64,000 bases of DNA from an uncultured Succinivibrio sp. (GTDB lineage: Bacteria; Pseudomonadota; Gammaproteobacteria; Enterobacterales; Succinivibrionaceae): NCBI GenBank assembly GCA_900770725.1, contig CAAGLL010000030.1, forward strand, positions 1-64,000, read 5' to 3'. Made by a program: the position numbers and the translations under genes. Positions 35,717 to 45,636 of the stretch are shown in pieces; position 1 is the stretch's first letter; each line of letters begins with the position of its first letter. Under the pieces are notes generated by a model. It was given only the letters and a program-made list of their open reading frames with translations, was not told the DNA's origin and ran no database searches.

Positions 35717-36682
35717 TCACCTGCCAAGCAACGGGAGCAGGTCGGCGTACTTGGAGCGGTACTTGTCGTAAACGCCCTTGGTCGCGTCGACGAGTGCCTG
35801 GTGGTCGAGCGTGACCGCCTTCATGCCCTTGGCGATGGCGCCGTCGCGGGCCTTGGCGTTGTCCTGCTTCGTGGCCTCCCACTCAGCCTTCACGGCAGCC
35901 TTGGCAGCCTGGCCGACCCAGCCCTTCTGCTCGTCCGAAAGCCCGTCGTAGGTGTCCTTGGAGAACACCAGGCCTGCGACCTGGAAGACGTGGTTGGTCT
36001 CGACCAGGTACTTCTGCACCTCGTAGTAGGTGTTGTTGTAGATGTTGACGTAGGGGTTTTCCTCGGCGTCCACGGTTCCCTGCTCGAGGGCGGTGTAGAG
36101 CTCGGAGAAGTTGATGACAGTCGGGGCGGCGCCGAGGGCCTTGAAGATGTCCTGGTGGACCTCGTTGGACTGGGTGCGGATCTTGAGGCCCTTGAAGTCG
36201 GCAAGGCTCTTGATCTCCTTGTTGGAGGTCACCTCGCGGAAGCCCATGGTCATCCAGCCCTCAAGGTGCATTCCCTGCTCCTCGATCTTCTGGGCAAGCT
36301 TGGCTCCCACCTCGCCTTCCACGGCCTTCTGGGCGTCATCGTAGCTTGCAAAGAGGAAGGGCAGGTCGAACACGCCCATCTCGGGGACGAGGTCCACGAG
36401 GGCGGAGCTGACGATGATGGTGGCGTCGCAGGATCCCTGCTGGAGCATCGCCGGCATCTCGTTGATGGCGCCCAACGTGCCGTTGGGGAAGAGCGATACG
36501 GTCATCTTGCCGCCTGACACGTCCTTGAGCGTGTCGGCGAAGACCGTGGCGGCCTTGCCGAAGATCGAATCCTCTGGATCGGCATAGCCGAGCATGAGCT
36601 CGTCCTTGGCCAGGGCGGCCTGGCTGAAGGCAATGGCGCTTGCTACAAGAGCGGAAATGGCGGCTGCGTGCAACTTCTTCAT
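35717..36682 (-). CDS. dctP: TRAP transporter substrate-binding protein DctP
   Basis: A 321-residue periplasmic receptor of the DctP family with a Sec signal of about 25 residues ending AALA. The long receptor helix and the segment GLKIRTQSNEVHQDIFKALGA contain the Arg that usually salt-bridges a ligand carboxylate, so an organic or sugar acid is the likely cargo. The start at 36682 follows a purine-rich leader. It is the first gene of the minus-strand operon DctP-DctQ-DctM-amidohydrolase, divergent from the threonate-type kinase. Confidence 0.92.
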   Translation of the reverse strand: MKKLHAAAISALVASAIAFSQAALAKDELMLGYADPEDSIFGKAATVFADTLKDVSGGKMTVSLFPNGTLGAINEMPAMLQQGSCDATIIVSSALVDLVPEMGVFDLPFLFASYDDAQKAVEGEVGAKLAQKIEEQGMHLEGWMTMGFREVTSNKEIKSLADFKGLKIRTQSNEVHQDIFKALGAAPTVINFSELYTALEQGTVDAEENPYVNIYNNTYYEVQKYLVETNHVFQVAGLVFSKDTYDGLSDEQKGWVGQAAKAAVKAEWEATKQDNAKARDGAIAKGMKAVTLDHQALVDATKGVYDKYRSKYADLLPLLGR

Positions 36683-37097
36683 ATATGAACCTCGCGTTTG
36701 ATTGACCAGCGGACCTGTTTGGTACTTATCGCTCATCAAGCCCGCTTTATGATTGCTTTCGCTAATCGAATGATGGAATAAAATCAGCGCAAGCGCATTT
36801 GTCCGAGATCACACTTTTATTATTTCGCTGTATATAAAGAAAAAATTATAAATATATAAAAGCAAGTGATTTTGCATTTCAGCTTTGCTCGCCTGCATTC
36901 GCGTTCATCCCCGATCGGAATGAAAAGTACTGATAGAGGGTAAATTCGGCTGCGCTTCCTAAAGTTTTTATTGATTTACAAGAATATTTGTTTATATCGA
37001 ACGCTGAATGGGCTGATTGCTTTCAATCGTGAGGATGCTCACAAAAAATCACGAAAGATTGTTTATACTCAAAACAGTGATTATTTAGGAGCATCCA
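36683..37097. other. Divergent promoter region, TRAP operon and kinase operon
   Basis: This strongly AT-rich 415-bp region has no gene. A -10-like TATACT is at 37064-37069, 29 bases before the kinase start, without a good -35. CGTGA (about 37028) and TCACG (about 37049) form an inverted repeat around it. Shared control of the two flanking operons is likely. Confidence 0.5.
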
Positions 37098-38381
37098 ATG
37101 AGAGCGGCAATCATCGCAGACGATCTGACAGGGGCCAACGATTCGGCAGCCTCCTTTGCCGCCGCAGGCCTCAAGACCTGCGTAGCCTTCTCAGACTACG
37201 GAACTCTTCCTCCTGACTGCGCTGTCGCAGTCGCCGACACCGAGTCGCGCGACATCGGGCCTGCCAGGGCCGCCAGTGCGGTGAAGAAGGCGGTGGAGGG
37301 CTTCTCAAAGGCCAAGCCTCAAATCCTCTTCAAGAAGATCGACTCGACCATGCGCGGCAGCATCGGCGCCGAGCTTGAGGCGGCGCTTCACGCGTCAGGG
37401 CGCGATTTCATCCTGATGGCTCCCGCCCTTCCGGCCTCGGGCCGCACCACGGAGCAGGGCTGCCAGCTTTTAAACGGCGAGCGCCTTGAGGACACCGAGC
37501 TTGCGCGCATTCCCAAGAGCCCGGTCACCACCTCCCACATCCCAACCATCATTTCCAAGACTTCCGCGCTTCACGCGGTGGTCATCGGCGTCGAGGATCT
37601 GCCCGCGCTTCAAGCAAAGATCCCGTCCCTCATCGCAAACGGCGCTGACGTGATCATTTGCGACGGGACCGCCGACGAGCACCTTGCCATGGCGGCAAGC
37701 GCCGGGATCGCCACAGGGGCGCTGCTGTGCGGCTGCGCGGGCCTTGCCCGCGAGGTCTCGGAGATCATCTGCGGAGCAAGCGCGGCAGCAAAGGCTCCAG
37801 AGGTGCAGGCCAAGGCCTCAAGCGTGCTCGTGCTCTCAGGCTCGATTAGTGCCGTGACCCGCGCCCAGACCAGGCACTTGGTCGAAGAGCGCGGCGCCGC
37901 TCTCGTGCGCGTGGACGCTGGATTGTGCGCGCGTGATCCGTCATCTGCTGCGCTAAAGGCCGCAGACGAGCTCGAGGAATTGCGCCGCAGCAGCCCTGAG
38001 GGGATCTTCGTGGTGGCGGGAGCCTACAGCGAGGATGACGTCGAGGCCTCCAGGAAGGCGGTGGGCGCGCTTGGGATCACGTTCGAGGAGGCCGGCGAGC
38101 GCATGGCGCGCTGCATGGCCGTCATCGCCTCGCATCAGGCGGCGTCTTTTGGCGCCTTCGTTTTCACCGGCGGGGACACCGCCTGCCACGCTTGCTCCGC
38201 GATCGGGGCGACGGTGCTTCAGACCTTGGGGGAGATCCAAGGCGGCGTGCCTTGCTGCCGGATCCTCCAGGGCTTGTGCTCAGGCAGGCTCCTTGCCACC
38301 AAGGCCGGCGCGTTCGGAGATGAAGGCGCGCTATCTGAGGCCGCAGACTTTTTGATGAAACAGGGGAAGTTCCACTCATGA
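37098..38381 (+). CDS. dtnK: Four-carbon acid sugar kinase (DUF1537 family)
   Basis: A 427-residue DUF1537 kinase. The N-terminal motif IADDLTGANDSAA and the segment LFKKIDSTMRGSIG form the sugar-acid site; C-terminal FTGGDTACHA belongs to the nucleotide domain. Members such as DtnK and OtnK phosphorylate D-threonate or D-erythronate. It overlaps the PdxA2-type gene by 4 bp, the arrangement known for D-threonate degradation, in which 4-phosphothreonate is then oxidised and decarboxylated to dihydroxyacetone phosphate. TAGGAGC precedes ATG 37098. Threonate versus erythronate cannot be separated by eye, but the PdxA2 partner points to threonate. Confidence 0.85.
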   Translation: MRAAIIADDLTGANDSAASFAAAGLKTCVAFSDYGTLPPDCAVAVADTESRDIGPARAASAVKKAVEGFSKAKPQILFKKIDSTMRGSIGAELEAALHASGRDFILMAPALPASGRTTEQGCQLLNGERLEDTELARIPKSPVTTSHIPTIISKTSALHAVVIGVEDLPALQAKIPSLIANGADVIICDGTADEHLAMAASAGIATGALLCGCAGLAREVSEIICGASAAAKAPEVQAKASSVLVLSGSISAVTRAQTRHLVEERGAALVRVDAGLCARDPSSAALKAADELEELRRSSPEGIFVVAGAYSEDDVEASRKAVGALGITFEEAGERMARCMAVIASHQAASFGAFVFTGGDTACHACSAIGATVLQTLGEIQGGVPCCRILQGLCSGRLLATKAGAFGDEGALSEAADFLMKQGKFHS

Positions 38382-39400
38382 AAAAACCAGTTCTAGCCAT
38401 CACCATGGGAGATCCGGCCGGCATCGGCTCCGAGATCACCGTCAAGGCGCTGCAGGATCCCAAGCTCTACGACGAGGCTGTGCCAGTCGTGTTCGGCGAC
38501 GCGGGCCAGCTTAAGCGCCTTTTAGGGATCTGCGGCCTCAAGGCCGAGGTCGTGTCGATCGATTCGGCGGCCGAAGCCCGGGATGCCGCGCCCTCGCCTT
38601 CGAGGATCGTGGTGGTCGACCTCCATAACATCCCGCAGGACGTGCAGTTCGGCAAGGTTCAGGCGCAGTGCGGCAAGGCTGCCTACGAGTACATCGCAGC
38701 GGCGATCGACGCGGCGCTCAAGCACCAGGTGCAGGCCTGCGTCACCGCCCCCCTGAACAAGGAGGCCCTCCATCTGGGAGGCTGCCCGTTCCCCGGCCAC
38801 ACCGAGATCTTCGCAAACCTCACCAAGACCAAGGACTACGCGATGATGCTCGTCGGCGACAAGCTGCGCGTCATCCACGTCTCCACCCACATCCAGCTGC
38901 GCAAGGCCTGCGACGCGGTCAAGAAGGATCGCGTGCTCAAGGTCATACAGCTTGGCGACGAGGCCATGCGCATGATGGGCTTTGAGAACCCGCGCATCGC
39001 TGTGGCCGGCCTCAACCCGCACTGCGGCGAGGGCGGGCTCTTTGGCGACGAGGACATGAAGGAGATAGTCCCGGCCGTCGAGGAGGCGAAGCGCGAAGGC
39101 ATCAACGTCCAGGGCCCGATCGCCCCCGACACCGTCTTCCACCGCGCGGCCAACAAGGGCGAGTTCGACATCGTGGTCGTCATGTACCACGACCAGGGCC
39201 ACATCCCGCTCAAGGTCCTGGGCTTCAGCTCGGGCGTGAACATCACCGTCGGCCTCCCGGTCATCAGGACCTCGGTGGACCACGGCACGGCCTTTGAGAT
39301 CGCAGGCAAGGGCATCGCCAGCTCCGAGTCCATGACCGTCGCGCTCAACATCGGCGCGAAGATGGCCAGCGTCCGCTTTGCAAAAGAGCTTGCCGATTGA
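38378..39400 (+). CDS. pdxA2: PdxA2-type 4-phosphothreonate dehydrogenase
   Basis: A 340-residue member of the PdxA family, which oxidises and decarboxylates 4-phospho-hydroxy acids. The start MGDPAGIGSEI, the metal-site segment PFPGHTEIF and VMYHDQGHIPLK are characteristic. Next to a DUF1537 kinase the family acts on 4-phospho-D-threonate (or erythronate) rather than in vitamin B6 synthesis. It couples to the kinase through an ATGA overlap. Confidence 0.9.
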   Translation: MKKPVLAITMGDPAGIGSEITVKALQDPKLYDEAVPVVFGDAGQLKRLLGICGLKAEVVSIDSAAEARDAAPSPSRIVVVDLHNIPQDVQFGKVQAQCGKAAYEYIAAAIDAALKHQVQACVTAPLNKEALHLGGCPFPGHTEIFANLTKTKDYAMMLVGDKLRVIHVSTHIQLRKACDAVKKDRVLKVIQLGDEAMRMMGFENPRIAVAGLNPHCGEGGLFGDEDMKEIVPAVEEAKREGINVQGPIAPDTVFHRAANKGEFDIVVVMYHDQGHIPLKVLGFSSGVNITVGLPVIRTSVDHGTAFEIAGKGIASSESMTVALNIGAKMASVRFAKELAD

Positions 39401-39455
39401 TTTTCAACAACAGTTTCAAACCAAATACGACATCATCTGCCAAGGAGATTTAGTC

Positions 39456-40340
39456 ATGTCATTCAAGCCTCAAGGGATCATCACCCCGGTGCTCACCGCC
39501 CTCGACGAGAACGAGAACTTCAACGAGGAGAACTACGCCAAGTTCATCGACCACCTGGTCCGCTCCGGCGTGCACGGGATCTTCTCGCTGGGCACCAACG
39601 GCGAGTTCTACGCCTTCAGCGCCGAGGAGAAGCTGAAGATCATCAAGGCCGCGGTCAAGGCCGTCGACGGCCGCGTCCCGGTCTACGCCGGCACCGGCTG
39701 CGTCACCACCAAGGAGACCGTGGAGCTCTCCCGCGAGGTCGAGGCCATGGGCGGCGTCGACTGCCTGTCCGTGATCTCCCCGTACTTCACCGCCATCAAG
39801 CAGGATGATCTGATCCGCCACTACAGCGCCGTCGCCGACGCCGTCAAGATGCCTGTGCTCCTCTACAACATTCCCGCCCGCACCGGCAACAACATCGACT
39901 TCAAGACCGTGAAGGCCCTGGCCGCCGACCACCAGAACATCATCGGCATCAAGGACAGCTCCGGCAACTTCGACAACACCCTGAAGTACATCGAGAACAC
40001 CGATCCGCGCCTCTGCGTGCTCGCAGGCTCCGACTCCCTGATCCTCTGGACCTTGAAGGCCGGCGGCACCGGCGCCATCTCCGGCTGCTCCAACGTCTTC
40101 CCCGAGCTCATGGTCTCCATCTACGAGTACTTCAAGAAGGGCGACTTCGAGAAGGCCAACGAGGCCCAGAGGAAGATCCGCCCGTTCCGCAACGTCATGC
40201 AGATGGGCAACCCCAACTCCGTGGTCAAGCGCGCCGCCCAGCTCAAGGGCTTCGATGTCGGACCGGCCCGCGCCCCCTCGAACATCAAGAGCAAGGCCAT
40301 CGACGACGCGCTGCTCGACGTGTTCAAGCTCTACGACTGA
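39456..40340 (+). CDS. DapA/NAL-family class I aldolase or lyase
   Basis: A 294-residue dihydrodipicolinate synthase-like enzyme. The Schiff-base Lys is in IGIKDSSG, the proton-relay Tyr in LLYNIPARTG, and the carboxylate-binding loop reads GTNGEFYAF, where DapA has GTTGE. This pattern fits catabolic members such as 2-keto-3-deoxy acid aldolases at least as well as DapA. AAGGAGA precedes ATG 39456. It sits among acid-sugar catabolic genes, so cleavage of a 2-keto acid to pyruvate and an aldehyde is likely; the exact substrate is open. Confidence 0.82.
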   Translation: MSFKPQGIITPVLTALDENENFNEENYAKFIDHLVRSGVHGIFSLGTNGEFYAFSAEEKLKIIKAAVKAVDGRVPVYAGTGCVTTKETVELSREVEAMGGVDCLSVISPYFTAIKQDDLIRHYSAVADAVKMPVLLYNIPARTGNNIDFKTVKALAADHQNIIGIKDSSGNFDNTLKYIENTDPRLCVLAGSDSLILWTLKAGGTGAISGCSNVFPELMVSIYEYFKKGDFEKANEAQRKIRPFRNVMQMGNPNSVVKRAAQLKGFDVGPARAPSNIKSKAIDDALLDVFKLYD

Positions 40341-40355
40341 TTGGAGGCTCCCCAC

Positions 40356-41333
40356 ATGAAGGTTGTCATCACCCAGCCGCTCCACGAGGACGGCAACAAG
40401 ATCCTGCGCGACGCAGGGCTTGACATCGAGGTGGCCAACGCGGGGGAGCCTGAAGGCTACCTCCCGTTCGTGAAGGACGCCGACGGGCTCATCATCAGGA
40501 TCGGCCACATCGACCGCGCGACCATGGAGAAGTGCCCGAACCTCAAGGTCATCGGGCGCCCGGGCGTCGGCGTGGACAACGTCGACGTCAAGGCCGCCAC
40601 TGAGCTGGGCATCCCGGTGGTCATCGCCCCGGGCGCCAACTCCCGCTCGGTCGCCGAGTGCGCGTTCACCATGATGTTCGCGGCGGCCAAGGACATGGTC
40701 CGCGCCGACAAGGAGACCCGCAAGGGCAACTTCAAGGTGCGCAGCGAGTACAAGGCCTATGAGATCCTAGGCAAGACCCTGGGCCTCATCGGCTACGGCC
40801 ACATCGGCAGCATCCTCGCGCAGATGAGCGCCGCCGTTGGTATGAAGGTCATGGTCTACGACCCCTTCGTCAAGCCCGAGGTGGTCGAGCAGCAGGGCTA
40901 CAAGTACTGCAAGGACATCGCCCCGATCATCAAGGAGGCCGACGTCATCTCCGTGCACGTGCCGCTGACCGACGCCACGCGCGATCTCATCGCCGCCAAG
41001 GAGCTTGGTGAGATGAAGAAGAACGCCATCCTCATCAACTGCGCCCGCGGCGGGATCATCAACGAGGCCGATCTCTACAAGGCCTTGAAGGATCACGTCA
41101 TCCAGGCAGCCTGCCTCGACGTCTTCACCCACGAGCCGGTGCCGGCCGACGATCCGCTGCTCACGCTCGACAACGTCATCGCCTACCCGCACATGGCAGG
41201 CCAGACCCGCGAGGCCGCCTCGAATGTCGCCACCGTAGCTGCGCGCGGCGTTGCCGCGGTGCTTGCCGGGCAGAAGTGGAAGGCCGTCTGCAACCCCGAC
41301 TGCTACAAGCATCCGCGCTGGGCCGGGAAGTAA
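40356..41333 (+). CDS. D-isomer 2-hydroxyacid dehydrogenase (SerA-like)
   Basis: A 325-residue NAD-dependent dehydrogenase. The dinucleotide motif GLIGYGHIG, catalytic Arg in INCARGGI, Glu in FTHEPV and His in YPHMAG are all present. It lacks the C-terminal regulatory domains of biosynthetic SerA. TTGGAGG precedes ATG 40356. In this operon it probably reduces or oxidises a 2-keto or 2-hydroxy acid produced by the neighbouring lyase; substrate unknown. Confidence 0.88.
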   Translation: MKVVITQPLHEDGNKILRDAGLDIEVANAGEPEGYLPFVKDADGLIIRIGHIDRATMEKCPNLKVIGRPGVGVDNVDVKAATELGIPVVIAPGANSRSVAECAFTMMFAAAKDMVRADKETRKGNFKVRSEYKAYEILGKTLGLIGYGHIGSILAQMSAAVGMKVMVYDPFVKPEVVEQQGYKYCKDIAPIIKEADVISVHVPLTDATRDLIAAKELGEMKKNAILINCARGGIINEADLYKALKDHVIQAACLDVFTHEPVPADDPLLTLDNVIAYPHMAGQTREAASNVATVAARGVAAVLAGQKWKAVCNPDCYKHPRWAGK

Positions 41334-41351
41334 TTGGAGGAATTTACCGAT

Positions 41352-42518
41352 ATGAAGACTTACACCCAGGGACTGATGCGCAAGGTCATCGCAGGCGAGG
41401 GCGCCATCGCGCAGATCGCCGACGCCGCGAAGTCCTTCAACGCCAGGAACATCACGCTCATCACCGACGCAGGCGTGTACAAGCTCGGCCTCACCAAAAA
41501 GCCCGAGCAGATCTTAAAGGACGCCGGATTCAACGTCATCGTGATCTCAGACGTGCCGCCCGAGCCTTCGGTCGCGCAGGTCAACGGGATCTTTGAAAAG
41601 GCCAAAGGCCACGGCTGCGATCTGCTGGTCGCCATAGGCGGCGGCTCGTCCATCGACACCACCAAGCTCGTCTCGCTGATGCTCAAGAACGACGTGACCT
41701 TGGAGCAGATGGTGAAGGGCCAGAAGCCCACCGTGCGCGGCGTCCCGACCCTGATGGTCCCGACCACCGCCGGCACCGGCGCCGAGGCCACCCCCAACGC
41801 CATCGTCCTCGTGCCCGAGGAGAACCTCAAGGTCGGCATCGTCAGCGATCTCATGATCGCCGACTGCGTGATCCTCGATCCTGAGATGACCAAGGGGCTG
41901 CCTCCCTCGATCACCGCCAACACCGGCATCGACGCGCTCTGCCACCTCATGGAGTGCTACATCTCCAAGAAGGCCAACCCGTTCTCGGACACCTTCGCGC
42001 TAAGCGGCATCGCCATGATCGGCAGGAGCATCCGCGAGTGCTTCAACAACGGCGGCAACCTCGAGGCCAGGGCCCAGATGCTCCAGGCAGCCCTCTACGG
42101 CGGCCTCTGCATCGCCTCCTCCGGCACCACCGCTATACACGCGCTCTCCTATCCCTTAGGCGGCACGTACCACATCCCGCACGGCCTGGCCAACGCGATC
42201 CTGATGCCGCTCATCATGGACTACAACCGCGACTCCTGCCGCGGCCGCTACGTGGACATCGCCAAGGCCATCGGTATCAAGACCGAGGGCAAGGGCGAGG
42301 AGCAGATCTGCGACGAGCTGGTGGACGAGCTCTACAAGCTCAACGCCGACCTCAAGATCCGCTGCGACCTCAAGGCCAAGGGCATCACCGCCGACGCCAT
42401 CCCCTCGCTCGTCGAGGGCGCGGCCAAGGTCACGAGGCTCCTCAACAACAACCCCAAGGCCATGTCCAAGGATGACATGCGCGTGATCTACGAGAAGCTC
42501 CTGGCGGCCAACGCCTGA
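41352..42518 (+). CDS. Iron-containing alcohol dehydrogenase
   Basis: A 388-residue group III alcohol dehydrogenase with AIGGGSSIDTTK, VPTTAGTGAEAT and metal-binding residues in TGIDALCHLMECY and HALSYPLGGTYHIPHG. It begins after GGAGG at good spacing, 18 bp behind the hydroxyacid dehydrogenase. It may reduce the aldehyde released by the DapA-type lyase or oxidise a hydroxy acid; it is distinct from the paralogue in the phosphonate operon. Confidence 0.85.
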   Translation: MKTYTQGLMRKVIAGEGAIAQIADAAKSFNARNITLITDAGVYKLGLTKKPEQILKDAGFNVIVISDVPPEPSVAQVNGIFEKAKGHGCDLLVAIGGGSSIDTTKLVSLMLKNDVTLEQMVKGQKPTVRGVPTLMVPTTAGTGAEATPNAIVLVPEENLKVGIVSDLMIADCVILDPEMTKGLPPSITANTGIDALCHLMECYISKKANPFSDTFALSGIAMIGRSIRECFNNGGNLEARAQMLQAALYGGLCIASSGTTAIHALSYPLGGTYHIPHGLANAILMPLIMDYNRDSCRGRYVDIAKAIGIKTEGKGEEQICDELVDELYKLNADLKIRCDLKAKGITADAIPSLVEGAAKVTRLLNNNPKAMSKDDMRVIYEKLLAANA

Positions 42519-42535
42519 GCATCTGAGGGGGAACC

Positions 42536-43045
42536 ATGAAAAACCGCACCGACTTCTGGACCGGCATCGCTCTTGCAGGCCTCTCGGTCTTCTACTGGGT
42601 GGAGGCAGGGCAGATCAAGTTCTTCAAGGGCTTCGGCGCCATGGCCAAGGGGCCTGGGATCACCTCCCGCACCATGCCCGAGATCTGGGCTGTCTGCCTG
42701 ATGCTGCTTGCGCTCGTCCTGATCTCCAGGGGCTTCCGCGGCGGCAAGGCCAAGCAAGCCGGCGGGGGTTCCCCCGCCTTCAGCCTGAAGGCATTCATCT
42801 ACGAGCAGCGCGAGGTCATCGCGACCTTCGTGGCGCTGTTTCTCTACGCGGCGCTGATGCAGCTTTGCGGCTTCATCATCTCAAGCGCCATCTATATCTT
42901 CGCGCAGACATTGATCCTCATGCCCAAGGGCAAGAGGCGCCCGGTGCTTGCGCTCTGCCTGGGCGTTGCGGTCTCCGTGATCGCGTACGCCGCCTTCGTC
43001 CACTGGCTCGGCGTGCTGCTGCCCGTGGGCATGATCTTCGAGTAA
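42536..43045 (+). CDS. tctB: Tripartite tricarboxylate transporter small subunit TctB
   Basis: A 169-residue membrane protein with four hydrophobic segments, of TctB size, placed directly before TctA. The family is poorly conserved and is assigned mainly by topology and position. GAGGGGG precedes ATG 42536. Confidence 0.85.
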   Translation: MKNRTDFWTGIALAGLSVFYWVEAGQIKFFKGFGAMAKGPGITSRTMPEIWAVCLMLLALVLISRGFRGGKAKQAGGGSPAFSLKAFIYEQREVIATFVALFLYAALMQLCGFIISSAIYIFAQTLILMPKGKRRPVLALCLGVAVSVIAYAAFVHWLGVLLPVGMIFE

Positions 43046-43055
43046 GGAGGAAGCC

Positions 43056-44579
43056 ATGGCAGAATTTCTCTCCGGCATGGCGGGCGTCCTCGATCCGCTG
43101 GTGATCCTGTTCATCTTCATCGGCGTGTTCGTGGGCATCGTCTTCGGCTCCATCCCGGGCCTCACCGCCACCATGGCGATCGTGATGTTCCTGCCCGTGA
43201 CCTACACCATGACCTCGGTGCAGGGCATGTCGATGCTGATGGCCCTCTACATCGGCGGCATCTCAGGCGGCCTCATCTCGGCTATTTTGCTGAACATCCC
43301 CGGCACGCCCTCGTCCATCGCCACCACCTTCGACGGCCGCCCGATGGCCTTGAAGGGCCAGGCGGGCAAGGCCCTGGGCACCGGCGTGGTGTTCTCGTTC
43401 TGCGGCACCATCATCGGCATCGCCGTGCTGATGATCGCAGCCCCGATCATCGCGGCGCTGGCCATCAAGTTCGGCCCCTACGAGTACTGCACGCTCTCGC
43501 TGTGCGCCTTGTCGCTCGTGATCTCCCTGACCGGTCGTGATCTGGTCAAGGGCTTGGTGAGCGGCCTTTTGGGCATCATGCTCGCGACCGTGGGCCTTGC
43601 GCCCATCGACTCGGCCAAGCGCTTCACCTTCGGCTCGGTCGAGCTCAACAGCGGCTTTGCGCTGCTGACCCTCTTAATCGGCCTCTTTGCCGTGACCGAG
43701 GTCATCAAGGCTGCCGAGGAGGTGCGCAAGCCCATCAACGCGACCATGGAGAACCAGGACGTGAGGATCAAGGGCTTCGGCTTCACGCTCAAGGAGTTCC
43801 TCGCGCAGAAGTGGAACATGCTGCGCTCCTCGTTCATCGGCATCGTCATCGGGATCCTGCCCGGCATCGGCGGGGCCATCTCGGGCATGCTCTCCTACAC
43901 CGCCGCCAAGAACGCCTCCAAGCATCCTGAGAAGTTCGGCACCGGCATCATGGACGGCATCGTTGCCTCCGAGACTGCGAACAACGCGGGCATCGGCGGC
44001 GCGATGATCCCGATGCTCACGCTGGGCATCCCGGGCGACGCTGCCACTGCGATGCTCTTAGGCGGCCTCATGGTCCACCAGATCGCCCCCGGCCCGCTCA
44101 TCTTCGAGAAGAGCGCCGCCGACGTGTACGGCATCTACGGGGCGATGATCGTCGCGGCCGTCGCGATGTTGCTGTTGGAGCTCTTCGGGATCAGGATCTT
44201 CATCCGCGTGCTCAAGCTCAAGAAGTACTGGCTCATGCCCATCATCATGGTGCTGTGCACCGTGGGCGCCTTCGGCAACGCCAACCGCATGTTCGACGTC
44301 TGGTCGGTGCTGGTGTTCGGCGCGGCAGGCTACGCCCTCTTGAAGGTCGGCGTGCCCCATGTCCCGATGATCCTGGGCTTCATCCTGGGGCCCATCTTCG
44401 AGCTCAACTTCCGCCGCGCGGTGCAGCACTACGACATCAACCCGACGGAGTGGATGAGCCATCCCATCGCGATCTTCTTCTTCGCCTTCACCATATTCGT
44501 CATCGTCTACTCGCTCATCCGCCAGAGGCGCGAGGCGAGGCTCGGTGGCAATGACAATCAAGCATCAAATGAGGAGTAA
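43056..44579 (+). CDS. tctA: Tripartite tricarboxylate transporter large subunit TctA
   Basis: A 507-residue permease with about 12 helices. Family motifs include FGSIPGLTATMAIV, GGISGGLISAILLNIPGTPSS and their internal repeat GILPGIGGAISGM and TLGIPGDAATAMLLGGL. TAAGGAGG precedes ATG 43056. It imports a carboxylate with the help of the TctC receptor, driven by an ion gradient. Confidence 0.95.
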   Translation: MAEFLSGMAGVLDPLVILFIFIGVFVGIVFGSIPGLTATMAIVMFLPVTYTMTSVQGMSMLMALYIGGISGGLISAILLNIPGTPSSIATTFDGRPMALKGQAGKALGTGVVFSFCGTIIGIAVLMIAAPIIAALAIKFGPYEYCTLSLCALSLVISLTGRDLVKGLVSGLLGIMLATVGLAPIDSAKRFTFGSVELNSGFALLTLLIGLFAVTEVIKAAEEVRKPINATMENQDVRIKGFGFTLKEFLAQKWNMLRSSFIGIVIGILPGIGGAISGMLSYTAAKNASKHPEKFGTGIMDGIVASETANNAGIGGAMIPMLTLGIPGDAATAMLLGGLMVHQIAPGPLIFEKSAADVYGIYGAMIVAAVAMLLLELFGIRIFIRVLKLKKYWLMPIIMVLCTVGAFGNANRMFDVWSVLVFGAAGYALLKVGVPHVPMILGFILGPIFELNFRRAVQHYDINPTEWMSHPIAIFFFAFTIFVIVYSLIRQRREARLGGNDNQASNEE

Positions 44580-44582
44580 CCC

Positions 44583-45554
44583 ATGAAACACCTAACTGCC
44601 AAGATAGCAACCGCCGCAGCCGCAATCGCGCTGGCCTTCTCCGCGGCAGCGAGCGCAGCTGACAACTATCCGAGCAAGACCATCAACATGATCTGCACCC
44701 ACGGCGCAGGCGGCGACACCGACTACAACACCCGCCTCATCTCGAGGCTGCTTGAGAAGGAGCTCGGGGTCTCGGTCGTGGTCAACAACGTGACCGGCGC
44801 CAACGGCTCAATCGCGCTGACCCAGTACAAGGACGCCAAGCCCGACGGCTACACCTTGATCGCCACCAACACCGTGGCGATGGCCTCCAACGAGGCCTCC
44901 GGCCTCTCGGACTTCGGCTATGACGCCTTCGAGCCGGTGGCCATCTACGGCAAGCAGTGCGGCGAGAACATCATCGTCAAGGCCGACGCCCCCTACAAGA
45001 CGCTCTCCGAGATGATCGAGGCCTCAAAGAAGGACCCCAACTCCATTAAGCTGGGCGTCGCGATGGGCGGCTCGTCCTACATCGCCGCGGTCGTGATGGG
45101 GCTGGACAAGGGCGCGCAGTTTGCCCTGGTTGACGCGGGCGGCGACGCCTCTGGCCGCATGACCTCGCTCTTAGGCGGCCATATCGACGCGACCATCGCC
45201 CCGTACACCCTGGCCAAGGAGTACATCGCAAGCGGCAAGGTCCGCGCCCTGGCCACGCTGATGTCCGAGAGGCTGCCTGCGGCCAAGGACATCCCGACTG
45301 CCAAGGAGGAGGGGCTTGAGAACCTGACCGTCGACACCATGTACGGCATCCTCGCCCCCAAGGGCACCGATCCTGCGAAGGTCGAGAAGATCAACGCCGC
45401 CGTCATGAAGATCGTGAACACCAGCGACGAGTACAAGAAGGCCATCGAGAGCTTCAACTTCCAGGAGCCCTATGTCCTGGACGTCAAGGGCACCATCGCA
45501 AGGCTCAAGGAGCAGCGCGAGCACTTCCTGCAGTACTCGAAGTACCTCCAGTAA
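44583..45554 (+). CDS. tctC: Tripartite tricarboxylate transporter receptor TctC (Bug family)
   Basis: A 323-residue periplasmic receptor with a Sec signal of about 27 residues ending ASAA. The family start of the mature protein, NYPSKTINMICTHGAGGDTD, is followed by GANGSIALTQ and PDGYTL. It is the last gene of the catabolic operon and is followed by two hairpins. The cargo is probably the acid handled by the upstream dehydrogenases and lyase. Confidence 0.93.
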   Translation: MKHLTAKIATAAAAIALAFSAAASAADNYPSKTINMICTHGAGGDTDYNTRLISRLLEKELGVSVVVNNVTGANGSIALTQYKDAKPDGYTLIATNTVAMASNEASGLSDFGYDAFEPVAIYGKQCGENIIVKADAPYKTLSEMIEASKKDPNSIKLGVAMGGSSYIAAVVMGLDKGAQFALVDAGGDASGRMTSLLGGHIDATIAPYTLAKEYIASGKVRALATLMSERLPAAKDIPTAKEEGLENLTVDTMYGILAPKGTDPAKVEKINAAVMKIVNTSDEYKKAIESFNFQEPYVLDVKGTIARLKEQREHFLQYSKYLQ

Positions 45555-45569
45555 CAGCGTGTTGTGAAA

Positions 45570-45594
45570 GCCATGGCGTCGTGTCCGCCATGGC
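45570..45594 (+). other. Hairpin after tctC
   Basis: GCCATGGCG (45570-45578) and CGCCATGGC (45586-45594) form a perfect 9-bp stem with a 7-base loop and lead into the next hairpin. Confidence 0.5.
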
Positions 45595-45600
45595 CTTCAA

Positions 45601-45636
45601 AAGGCGGAGCGGCGAAAGCCCTCCGCCTTTCTTTAT
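45601..45636 (+). terminator. Terminator of the kinase-to-tctC operon
   Basis: AAGGCGGAG (45601-45609) pairs with CTCCGCCTT (45621-45629), followed by TCTTTAT. The remaining intergenic DNA to 45884 holds no supported gene. Confidence 0.75.
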